NCBI GenBank assembly: GCA_910579615.1
Contig: CAJTUA010000007.1
Coordinates: 62,001-126,000 of the forward strand
DNA from: an uncultured Lachnospiraceae bacterium
GTDB lineage: Bacteria; Bacillota; Clostridia; Lachnospirales; Lachnospiraceae
DNA: 64,000 nucleotides
Direction: 5' to 3'
Shown here: positions 44,879 through 52,603 of the stretch, in pieces
Position numbering within the stretch: position 1 is the first letter of the stretch
How the letters are laid out: the number at the start of each line of letters is the position of its first letter
Position numbers and translations under genes: made by a program
The notes under the pieces: generated by a model
Told to the model about the DNA's origin: nothing
The model's database searches: none
What the model saw: only the letters and a program-made list of their open reading frames with translations

Positions 44879-46183
44879 CTATTCAGCAAAAATCTCTTCA
44901 AGCTGTGCCAGCGTATCCTCAAGCGATATTTTTTCATCCGTCCCCTGGCATAAGAACGAATTTACCGCATCAATTTTCGAAATCGCATAATCAATGCTTT
45001 TGCTGCTCCCCGCCTTGTAAGCGCCGATGTTAATCAAATCCTCCGCATCCTGGTAGGTCGCCATCACCATCTTCATCTGCCCCGCCGCCGCCTTGTGTTC
45101 CCTGTCCGCAATCGAGCTCATGACACGCGAAATGCTCTGCAGAATGTCAATCGCCGGATAATGGTTTTTGTGCGCAAGCGAGCGCGACAAAATAATATGT
45201 CCATCCAAAATACCTCTCGCCGTATCGGCAATCGGCTCATTGAAATCATCCCCGTCCACGAGTACCGTGTACAGCCCGGTAATCGATCCGGTCGCGCCGT
45301 TCCCGGCACGCTCCAACAATTTCGGCATCTCCGAGTACACGCTCGGAGGATAGCCCCTTGACACCGGCGGCTCCCCGCTCGCAAGCCCAATCTCGCGCTG
45401 CGCCATCGAAAAACGCGTCAGTGAATCCATCATAAGCAGGACATCCCGCCCCTGGTCCCGGAAATATTCCGCGATTGCCGTCGCGGTCTTCGCTGCTTTT
45501 TTCCGGATGAGCGCCGGCTTATCGGATGTCGCAATCACAAGCACAGAGCGGCGGAGACCTTCTTCCCCAAGGTCACGCTCGATAAACTCCCGCACCTCCC
45601 TGCCGCGCTCGCCAATCAGGGCAATCACATTGATGTCCGCCCGCGTGTTGCGCGCAAACATGCCGAGCAAAGTGCTCTTCCCGACGCCACTGCCGGCAAA
45701 AATCCCGATTCTTTGCCCCTTGCCGAGCGTCAACAGCCCATCCACCGCCTTTACGCCAAGCGGGAGGATATCTGAGATTAACACGCGGTCAAGCGGCTCC
45801 GGCGCGGGTGCGTCCACCGGGTAAGCCTGTGGTGTCACAAGGCTGCTCCCGTCAAGCGGATACCCGAGCCCGTCAAGCGCCTTGCCCAAAAGCTGCGGTC
45901 CGACCCCGACAAGCAGCGGTTCGTTTAAGTTGACCACCATGCTCCCGACACCGATTCCCGTAATGTCCTCGTAAGGCATGAGCAAAAGCCTCTCGTCCCG
46001 GAAGCCAATCACCTCCGCCTTCACCTGAATCTTCCCGTCCCGCGAAGAAATCATGCAGACATCGTTGATGCTTGCGTCCGGTCCGACCGACTCCACCGTC
46101 AGCCCGACAATCTTTGTTACTTTGCCCTTGGCTTCCACATATGATTTTGTATAAAGCGTCTCATATTTCGAAACATCTATCAT
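44879..46183 (-). CDS. fliI: Flagellar export ATPase FliI
   Basis: A 434-residue F1-type ATPase. Walker A reads GIFAGSGVGKSTLLGMFARN and Walker B is in VLLMMDSLTRFSMAQREIGL; the PVSRGYPPSVYSEMPKLLER segment is also diagnostic. It powers substrate unfolding at the export gate with FliH and FliJ. Length is normal. The gene lies between fliH and fliJ. Confidence 0.97.
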   Translation of the reverse strand: MIDVSKYETLYTKSYVEAKGKVTKIVGLTVESVGPDASINDVCMISSRDGKIQVKAEVIGFRDERLLLMPYEDITGIGVGSMVVNLNEPLLVGVGPQLLGKALDGLGYPLDGSSLVTPQAYPVDAPAPEPLDRVLISDILPLGVKAVDGLLTLGKGQRIGIFAGSGVGKSTLLGMFARNTRADINVIALIGERGREVREFIERDLGEEGLRRSVLVIATSDKPALIRKKAAKTATAIAEYFRDQGRDVLLMMDSLTRFSMAQREIGLASGEPPVSRGYPPSVYSEMPKLLERAGNGATGSITGLYTVLVDGDDFNEPIADTARGILDGHIILSRSLAHKNHYPAIDILQSISRVMSSIADREHKAAAGQMKMVMATYQDAEDLINIGAYKAGSSKSIDYAISKIDAVNSFLCQGTDEKISLEDTLAQLEEIFAE

Positions 46184-46189
46184 CCGGCA

Positions 46190-47029
46190 TTATCCCTCTC
46201 TGCTCCCGGCAAGAAGCCTTAAATCGCCCACCAGATTTTTCAGCTGTGTATCAACGCCGCAGTCGAAAATACGGCTGTCTGTCTCGATGATACACTGCCC
46301 TTTCTTCATCGTCCTGTCCTCCACAATCTCAAGCACTGCCCCCTCCTTTAATTTCCAGAGAAGCTCACTCTTTTTACTGCTTACGGACTCAAAATCCTCC
46401 CCGCTTACATGAACCAGATATGTCATCCCCGGCTCAATGTCCGAAAGTGCCTGCTCAAGCAGGTAAACAATGATTCCCCGCTTATCCTCCAAAAGCACCC
46501 CGGTCAGCTTTTTTAACAGTCCAATCAGGATATCGGCAAACAAAGGCTCCAATTCCTTTTCCTGCTTTTCGTAAGCCGCCTTTGCCGCCTTTGCTTCACC
46601 CTCAAGCCTCTTACTTAAGGCATCGTATTTATCCCTCCCTGCCTTTTCGCCCTGCCTAAGCCCATCCTCATATGCTTTCTTGCGGATATTTTCCGCCTGC
46701 GCCTTCGCGTCGTTGAGGATGCGTAAGACTTCCTCGCGCGCCTCGGCAATGATGCCCTCCGCCTGTTCCTCCAACGCCTTTATGGCATCTTCATCCATGG
46801 CAGCCACAAAAGCTTCCGCCCCCGGGACTCCCTCCCCGTCCCTGTCCGCAAACAAAGCTTTGATTCCCGGCTCAAAATCCTTCGAATCCCCGGTGCCTGC
46901 ATCCTCTTTTACCTGTGCCAGTTTATCCACCGCGAGGCGGGTAAAGCCCCCCTCGCGCTCATTTGAATCAATGGTTCTTACTTCCTGCGTATATGTAACG
47001 GCCGCCGCCTTAATCACATTATTAGACAA
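46190..47029 (-). CDS. fliH: Flagellar export ATPase regulator FliH
   Basis: A 279-residue protein with a long helical region (EEQAEGIIAEAREEVLRILN, AQAENIRKKAYEDGLRQGEK) and a C-terminal domain that resembles V/F-ATPase stator subunits. It anchors and inhibits FliI. I chose a TTG start at 47029 (MSNNVIKAAAVTY), which lies eight bases after a perfect GGAGGTGA inside the 3' end of fliG; a GTG at 47041 is an alternative. The start overlaps the fliG stop by 8 bases and suggests translational coupling. Confidence 0.88.
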   Translation of the reverse strand: MSNNVIKAAAVTYTQEVRTIDSNEREGGFTRLAVDKLAQVKEDAGTGDSKDFEPGIKALFADRDGEGVPGAEAFVAAMDEDAIKALEEQAEGIIAEAREEVLRILNDAKAQAENIRKKAYEDGLRQGEKAGRDKYDALSKRLEGEAKAAKAAYEKQEKELEPLFADILIGLLKKLTGVLLEDKRGIIVYLLEQALSDIEPGMTYLVHVSGEDFESVSSKKSELLWKLKEGAVLEIVEDRTMKKGQCIIETDSRIFDCGVDTQLKNLVGDLRLLAGSREG

Positions 47030-48035
47030 CGATCTCGTCACCTCCGCCTCTGGAGATTACGATTTCACCGGAATCCTCCAACTTACGGATGACATTGACA
47101 ATCTTTTGCTGTGCTTCCTCGACATCCTTCATACGAACCGGTCCCATGAAGTCCATATCCTCGCGGATCATCGTGACAAGGCGCTTGGAAAGGTTGTTAA
47201 AGATTGCCGTCTGAACCTCCTCCGTCGAAGCTTTGAGTGCCACCGCAAGCTCGTTGTTGTCCACCTCACGCAGCACGCGCTGGATGGAGCGGTCGTCGAG
47301 GGAAAGGATATCCTCGAACACGAACATCTTTTTGCGGATTTCGTCGGCAAGCTCCGGCTCCTCGATTTCGAGGTTTTCCATAATGTGTTTCTCGGTACCG
47401 CGGTCTACCGTGTTCAAAATCTCCACGATAGCATCCACGCCGCCGGCAATCGTGTAATCCTGGTTGATGAGCGAGGTCAGCTTCCTCTCAAGCACACGCT
47501 CCACTTCCTTTAATACATCCGGTGACGTGCGGTCCATCTGTGCGATACGCTTCGCAACATCCGCCTGCTTATCCGGCGCGAGCGCCCCGATGATTGCCGC
47601 CGCCTGCGCCGAAGGCAGATAGGAAAGAATCAATGCAATCGTCTGTGGATGCTCATCCTGGATAAAGGTGAGCAGCTGGCTCGCCTCCGCCTTGCGGATA
47701 AACTCGAACGGACGTACCTGTAAAGATGCCGTCAGCTTTCCGATAATTTCGCGCGCCTTCTCCTCGCCAAGAGCCTGATCCAACAGCTCCTTCGCGTAGC
47801 CGATACCGCCCTCCGCGATGTACTGCTGTGCCAGGCAGACCTGATAAAACTCATCCATGACAGCATCTTTTGTCCCCTGCGAAATGCTGCGCGTATTTGC
47901 AATCTCGAGGGTCAGCTGTTCAATCTCTTCTTCTTTTAAATGCTTAAATATTTTCGAAGAGCGCTCAGGTCCCAATGAAATCAGCAGTATCGCTGTTTTT
48001 TGAAGACCTGTCATCTCCTCCGTTCCCTTTGCCAT
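47022..48035 (-). CDS. fliG: Flagellar motor switch protein FliG
   Basis: A 337-residue rotor protein. The N-terminus (LQKTAILLISLGPERSSKIF) binds FliF; the middle carries EHPQTIALILSYLPSAQAA; the C-terminal torque helix has alternating charges (DDRSIQRVLREVDNNELAVA). FliG interacts with the MotA loop and sets rotation with FliM. Its last codons hold the ribosome site of fliH. Confidence 0.97.
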   Translation of the reverse strand: MAKGTEEMTGLQKTAILLISLGPERSSKIFKHLKEEEIEQLTLEIANTRSISQGTKDAVMDEFYQVCLAQQYIAEGGIGYAKELLDQALGEEKAREIIGKLTASLQVRPFEFIRKAEASQLLTFIQDEHPQTIALILSYLPSAQAAAIIGALAPDKQADVAKRIAQMDRTSPDVLKEVERVLERKLTSLINQDYTIAGGVDAIVEILNTVDRGTEKHIMENLEIEEPELADEIRKKMFVFEDILSLDDRSIQRVLREVDNNELAVALKASTEEVQTAIFNNLSKRLVTMIREDMDFMGPVRMKDVEEAQQKIVNVIRKLEDSGEIVISRGGGDEIVV

Positions 48036-48078
48036 CCGACTAACCCCTTTCTTTTGGATTCCCGCAGCGAATCAGGCA

Positions 48079-49689
48079 TCAATCCCAATCATCGCTGAGC
48101 CAGTTACGCAAAAGCGATGCAACCGCCTCCGGGTTCTCGTCCACAAATCTCTCGATCAAATTCTTCATCTCGGAAGTCTCGCCAAAGTCGATATCGTCGA
48201 GCGACTGGTTCTCCCTTGTCGTTGCGAGAAGCTTCTCCACCGAAAGCTCCGGCTCCGTCTCGATAACTTCCTCCGGCTTGGATACACGGAAGACAACGAA
48301 AATCAGCAGAGCGATGATGATAACAAACAAAACGATGGTGAGAATTAGGTTCCAGTTGGTGCCCTCATCCACAGGGTCAATGTAATTCGGAATCTCAATG
48401 ACCTGTACAACAAGGTTGGCCGGGTCGATACCGGTCGCTTTTGAGAAAGCGTCGGTCAGCGCCGCGATATCCACCGAGGCCGGATTCATCACCTGCTCCT
48501 TGTTCTGGAGCTTATAATCCTCATACGTTGTCCCCTCATCGAGCAAACCACGCACCCGCAGCTCCTGCTCCGTGTAATCGACCACCCTTTTTAAGATAAT
48601 TGCGCCGGAAGAACTCTGCCAGTCGATTACCCCCCAATTCTTTAAGGTCTTCGTGATTTTCTCTCCCGGCATATAATGCATTTCCTCGGAATCATAAGCA
48701 CTGTTGCCGCCCTGTGATGTCTGCAGATAGTAATCATTTTCATCATTTGAATCCGTTCCCGGAATATCACCCGCACCGCTTGTATTCTCCGAGGAAACAT
48801 GTTTATAAATACTGTACAGCCCCTGTTCCTGCCCATCCGCCGGAAGGTACTCTTTTAAGTATTCCTCAATCCGGTCATAATTGATGTTAAGCGAAAACTC
48901 CGGCTCCACATAGTCGTACCCAAGCATAATTCCGTAGCGGATTGCCAGCTCACGGTAAAAATTGTTTGTCGCAACCATCTGGGAATGCTGGTTGCTCAAC
49001 GACATCACATCTTCGTCCTCCGGTCCGTTGTAAAGCATATTCCCGCGCTGGTCAATAATCTTAACACTGTCAACCGTCTTGTTGCCAAGTGCGTTCGCCA
49101 CTGTAAGCGCAATGCTCTCCGGTGCCACCGCGGTATTGAACTTGGAGTTAATCGTCAGAAAAACCGAGCACTGGATTTCCCGGTTCTCGTCCAGGATGGT
49201 TGATGTGCGGTCAATCGGTACATAGCGGACCTCCGCCTTCTCAACCCCGTCAATGACTTCGATGTAGCTTTCAAGCTCTGCCATCGTGTACTCAGCAGAT
49301 TTCAGGTTTTTCTCGTAGTTTGTCGTGCTCATGTCGCTCTCTAGCAGCTGTTCCAATGTGACCCTGCCGTCCTGCATCAAAGAGCTGCCAACAATCGCGT
49401 AATTCGCCTCCACCGTCTTTTTCGCATCGACGTAAATGGTCACACTGTCATCCGCAACTTTGTGGGCAATGCCCGACTCGGTCAGAAGCTGGTCCACCGA
49501 CCTCGCCACGCTGACATCGTCAAACGAACGCCAGAGCGTATAGGTCGTGCGCCCCATAAAGTACGCCAATAAGACAATCATAATAACAACGGCCCCGACC
49601 GTACTTAAGATGATTGTCTTCTGCTTTTTGGTATACTTATTCCATATCTCCAATATTTTATTGCCGAATTGTTTAAACCTTTCCTGCAT
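48079..49689 (-). CDS. fliF: Flagellar MS-ring protein FliF
   Basis: A 536-residue MS-ring protein. Two membrane helices flank the periplasmic ring domains (VGAVVIMIVLLAYFMG near the N-terminus and WNLILTIVLFVIIIALLIFV near residue 450). Ring signatures include SDMSTTNYEKNLKSAEYTMA and VDSVKIIDQRGNMLY. The C-terminal tail with LIERFVDENPEAVASLLRNW binds FliG. It is the platform on which rod, export gate and switch assemble. Confidence 0.97.
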   Translation of the reverse strand: MQERFKQFGNKILEIWNKYTKKQKTIILSTVGAVVIMIVLLAYFMGRTTYTLWRSFDDVSVARSVDQLLTESGIAHKVADDSVTIYVDAKKTVEANYAIVGSSLMQDGRVTLEQLLESDMSTTNYEKNLKSAEYTMAELESYIEVIDGVEKAEVRYVPIDRTSTILDENREIQCSVFLTINSKFNTAVAPESIALTVANALGNKTVDSVKIIDQRGNMLYNGPEDEDVMSLSNQHSQMVATNNFYRELAIRYGIMLGYDYVEPEFSLNINYDRIEEYLKEYLPADGQEQGLYSIYKHVSSENTSGAGDIPGTDSNDENDYYLQTSQGGNSAYDSEEMHYMPGEKITKTLKNWGVIDWQSSSGAIILKRVVDYTEQELRVRGLLDEGTTYEDYKLQNKEQVMNPASVDIAALTDAFSKATGIDPANLVVQVIEIPNYIDPVDEGTNWNLILTIVLFVIIIALLIFVVFRVSKPEEVIETEPELSVEKLLATTRENQSLDDIDFGETSEMKNLIERFVDENPEAVASLLRNWLSDDWD

Positions 49690-49707
49690 GGGACGTTACT
49701 CCAATCA

Positions 49708-50025
49708 TTAGAATTGTAACTGCATGAGTTCTTTGTATGCATCCAGAACCGCATTTCTGACTGCAACCGTATACTGCAAGGACATGTTCGCCTTCGTCTG
49801 CGCCACCATAACGTCCGTCGTGCTGTTTTTCAAGCCCATCATGTAGGAAAGTTCCTCTTCCCTTGCTGCATTTGTATAATCATTTGTCTCGCGCAACATC
49901 TGGAGTGCTGACTGAAACAGCGTCTCAAACGCCGTATTCTTCTCCGCCGTTGTCTCCTTTGTCTTCTCCCAGCTTGCGGTGTAATCTTCTGCCCTGCTTA
50001 TCGCACCTATCGATGTAAATTCCAT
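49708..50025 (-). CDS. fliE: Flagellar hook-basal body adaptor FliE
   Basis: A 105-residue protein with the conserved C-terminal half (MVAQTKANMSLQYTVAVRNA). FliE joins the MS ring to the rod. The ATG at 50025 has GGAG seven bases upstream; an ATG two codons before is too close to the same site. It lies between flgC and fliF. Confidence 0.92.
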   Translation of the reverse strand: MEFTSIGAISRAEDYTASWEKTKETTAEKNTAFETLFQSALQMLRETNDYTNAAREEELSYMMGLKNSTTDVMVAQTKANMSLQYTVAVRNAVLDAYKELMQLQF

Positions 50026-50078
50026 CTTCATTCTCCATTCTTTACCGTCATGGCATTATTTTACTTCGAGGTAGCTTA

Positions 50079-50537
50079 TCAGCCCTTGCCCACCTCAAGA
50101 CCCTTCATCAACATATTCTTTGTCGCATTAAATGCTGTGATATTTGCCTCATACGCGCGCGATGCATCAATCAGGTTTGTCATCTCCGTCACCGTATTGA
50201 TGTTCGGCTGTGTCACATAGCCATCCTCGTCTGCGTCCGGATGGCCTGGTTCATATACTTTTCGCAACGGTGTCACATGGTCCTCCACAATCGCGGTCAC
50301 ACGCACGCCGTTCCCAATCAGATCCGAAGCATTATTCTGCTGGCTCATCGCGAGCATCCTTGAAAAAGAATCCTGTGTTTTCGTCTGGAAGAGCACCGTT
50401 TTCCTGCGGAATATATTCCCATTTTCATCCCTTGTTGTATTGACGTTTGCGATGTTCTGCGCAATCGTATCCATGCGGACACGCTGGGCGGTCATGCCGC
50501 TCGCGCAGATGTTTAATGCATCAAGACTGCTTGACAT
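50079..50537 (-). CDS. flgC: Flagellar proximal rod protein FlgC
   Basis: A 152-residue rod subunit. It has the shared N-terminal motif (LDALNICASGMTAQRVRMDT, then NIANVNTTRD) and the C-terminal NINTVTEMTNLIDASRAYEA. The ATG at 50537 has AAAAGGAGG upstream. It lies between flgB and fliE. Confidence 0.97.
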   Translation of the reverse strand: MSSSLDALNICASGMTAQRVRMDTIAQNIANVNTTRDENGNIFRRKTVLFQTKTQDSFSRMLAMSQQNNASDLIGNGVRVTAIVEDHVTPLRKVYEPGHPDADEDGYVTQPNINTVTEMTNLIDASRAYEANITAFNATKNMLMKGLEVGKG

Positions 50538-50634
50538 AAAAACCTCCTTTTCCCCCTCTTGCATTCCTTCCCCTGATGGCATATGTGAAAAATCATCTCT
50601 GTCATCCGCACACGCCTGTCAGGATTTTTTGGCA

Positions 50635-51027
50635 TCAATTTCTGTTCAATACCATTCTTATCCGTGAAAATTCCTGTGTTATCGAATCCAGGAGTGTGTA
50701 ATAGCGGATTGTGTTCTGCGCAAGGTTTGCCTCCTCCACGTCAACATCCACATTGTTGCCGTCCAAACGGTAACTCAGTTCCTTCTGGTCAACATATGTC
50801 GTTGCCTTCAAATTATCAAGGTTCACATTAGCTACAGCTTTATCCATCCACATATTTCCGGAGGAAAGCTCTTCCTTTAAATACTCTTCAAATGTGATAT
50901 CACTGCGTTTAAAGTCCGGCGTACTCACATTTGAAAGATTATTGTTTAACACGGTATTGCGCACCCAACTTGCGTCTGCAGCCTTATTTAGCACATTTAT
51001 GTAGTTATAAACATCTGAGCCAATCAT
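50635..51027 (-). CDS. flgB: Flagellar proximal rod protein FlgB, first gene of the fla/che operon
   Basis: A 130-residue rod protein (NVLNKAADASWVRNTVLNNN, LSNVSTPDFKRSDITF). It is the first gene of the operon that runs to 15448, with a promoter 60 bases upstream. The order flgB-flgC-fliE-fliF-fliG-fliH-fliI matches Bacillus subtilis. Confidence 0.95.
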   Translation of the reverse strand: MIGSDVYNYINVLNKAADASWVRNTVLNNNLSNVSTPDFKRSDITFEEYLKEELSSGNMWMDKAVANVNLDNLKATTYVDQKELSYRLDGNNVDVDVEEANLAQNTIRYYTLLDSITQEFSRIRMVLNRN

Positions 51028-51086
51028 CTTATCATCCTTTCAAATACTTTATCTATGTTATGTGGCTGTTTCATGGCACAACATCT

Positions 51087-51115
51087 ATTATATTATCTTC
51101 CACCGAAAAAAACAA
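51087..51115 (-). promoter_or_regulatory. Sigma-A-type promoter of the fla/che operon
   Basis: Minus-strand TTGTTT (51110-51115), 17-base spacer and a perfect TATAAT (51087-51092), about 60 bases before flgB. It may be the main start of the 36-kb operon; the next upstream structure is the codY terminator. Confidence 0.8.
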
Positions 51116-51204
51116 GCTTATATTTCAATTTTATTCATCATTTCGCAATATTTTTTCTCCGGCAAGCATCAATGTGCATAATATTCACAAATATTTCTAT
51201 AAAT

Positions 51205-51253
51205 GGAAAAAAAGGATTTGTTTCAGCAAATACCCTACCAATACAAATCCTTT
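51205..51253 (-). terminator. Intrinsic terminator after codY
   Basis: An 11-bp perfect stem (51211-51221 with 51243-51253) is followed on the minus strand by a run of T (51206-51212). It separates codY from the flgB promoter. The rest of the 382-base gap between flgB and codY holds only the promoter and a possible CodY site. Confidence 0.85.
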
Positions 51254-51409
51254 TGCATTAACCAGATCCATCCATTTATCTATGAATTTTCTTCCAAAAA
51301 TACCTATCTGAAAATTTCACCCATACACTCTCGTTTATTTTTTACATCCAGTTTTTTCAACTGCCCTTTGTCCATTCCCTTTCGTTCCCGGATATTGATT
51401 CCGCATCAT

Positions 51410-52177
51410 CTATTGCATCTTTTTCAACTCATCGAAAACAACATCGTTCAGCACCCGGATGTAAGTCCCTTTCATCCCGGACGAACGCGACTCAATGACT
51501 CCCGCGCTCTCAAACTTGCGCAATGCATTGACGATGACAGACCTCGTAATCCCGACGCGGTCAGCAATCTTGCTCGCCACCAGTATTCCCTCATTCCCAT
51601 CCAGCTCCTCAAAAATATGGGTGATGGCCTCAAGCTCTGAAAACGACAGCGTACTGATTGCAGAACGTACAATCTGTACTTTCCGGTTTTCCTCCGCGTT
51701 CTCCTCATTTACGGAGCGCATCATCTCAAGCCCAACCACGGTCGTGCCGTACTCGCTCAGGATGATGTCGTCAATCGAATACTGCTCCTTGTTCTTATAT
51801 AGGAACAATGTCCCCAGACGCTCCCCCGCAATGTCAATCGGGGTGATAATCGCCCGGTAAGCGTCCATATGTTCAAACTCAAAACCGAGCGTCGCCAGGT
51901 TCACGTTCTCCTTTGTTGATAAAATGTTTAACAGGCGTTCATTTAACATCGCATCGATATAGCCCCCGACCGAATCACGGATTAGCTCCCCAATCGGTGG
52001 GATATCCGAACGGTTGCGGATGCCAAGTACCTTACCCTTTCTGCTGATTACAAGGATGTTTGAGCCAAGGATGTCACTCAGGACAAGGCAGATGTCATTA
52101 AACACAACCTTATGTGAATTATTGTTATGTAGCAACTTGTTTATTTTTCTGGTTTTGTCCAATAGCTGTACACTCAT
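51410..52177 (-). CDS. codY: GTP- and branched-chain amino acid-sensing regulator CodY
   Basis: A 255-residue global repressor. The N-terminal GAF domain begins MSVQLLDKTRKINKLLHNNN and includes NILVISRKGKVLG. The C-terminal winged helix reads EGILVASKIADRVGITRSVI then VNALRKFESAGVIESRSSGM. It senses isoleucine, leucine, valine and GTP and controls nutrient-limitation genes, and in Bacillus also the fla/che promoter directly downstream. It lies between topA and flgB, as in Bacillus, but trmFO, xerC and hslVU are missing from the interval. The ATG at 52177 has a GGGGGG site. Confidence 0.97.
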   Translation of the reverse strand: MSVQLLDKTRKINKLLHNNNSHKVVFNDICLVLSDILGSNILVISRKGKVLGIRNRSDIPPIGELIRDSVGGYIDAMLNERLLNILSTKENVNLATLGFEFEHMDAYRAIITPIDIAGERLGTLFLYKNKEQYSIDDIILSEYGTTVVGLEMMRSVNEENAEENRKVQIVRSAISTLSFSELEAITHIFEELDGNEGILVASKIADRVGITRSVIVNALRKFESAGVIESRSSGMKGTYIRVLNDVVFDELKKMQ

Positions 52178-52211
52178 GGCTTAACCCCCCAACATATATT
52201 TTCATATGTTC

Positions 52212-52240
52212 ATATTAACACAACTATTGATTAAAAACAA
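52212..52240 (-). promoter_or_regulatory. Sigma-A-type promoter of codY
   Basis: Minus-strand TTGTTT (52235-52240), 17-base spacer, TAATAT (52212-52217), about 35 bases before the start codon. Confidence 0.7.
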
Positions 52241-52603
52241 GTAAAACTTTAAATTTTGCCGCAATTTGTATCTTTATTTTCTGATTTTTTAAAATTCTCT
52301 GACTATATTCTTACATTGTTCTTACATTTACTGCTATATGGTATCCATTTTCTGGAAATACATCCTCGGTTGTACAGAAAATTCTTTCCTTAGATGAAAT
52401 TTTCCCCCGATGATGGAATTTTTCTTCCAACGAAGGAATTCTATTCCGTCAGAGGGAATTTCATCACAACTTTTTAAAGAGATGACCTAAATTCACCTAT
52501 AATTTTAAGAGATAAAAAATGAAAAAAGCGAAAGGTTTCCCGGAATCTTTATTGTGGGCAGGAAAGGGGCAATTATAATCCCCTCCCCCATCCCTTGCAC
52601 ATC
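52241..52603. other. Intergenic region upstream of codY with CodY-like boxes and a palindrome
   Basis: No gene is visible. Three 15-mers fit the AATTTTCWGAAAATT CodY consensus with three or four mismatches: 52275-52289 (11/15), 52346-52360 (12/15) and 52369-52383 (11/15). They lie 35-150 bases upstream of the codY promoter. A larger palindrome is listed separately. A weak hairpin near 52563-52582 may end topA transcription. Confidence 0.35.
52393..52465. repeat. 73-bp imperfect palindrome upstream of codY
   Basis: The outer 9-bp arms are perfect (52393-52401 with 52457-52465) and extend inward by three G:C pairs after a two-base bulge. Inner sequences of the type GATGGAAT and ATTCCGTC also pair, and a small hairpin closes the centre. 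The segment also looks like three or four degenerate copies of a roughly 19-base GGAATT-TTCC unit. No T tract follows directly. Confidence 0.6.
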
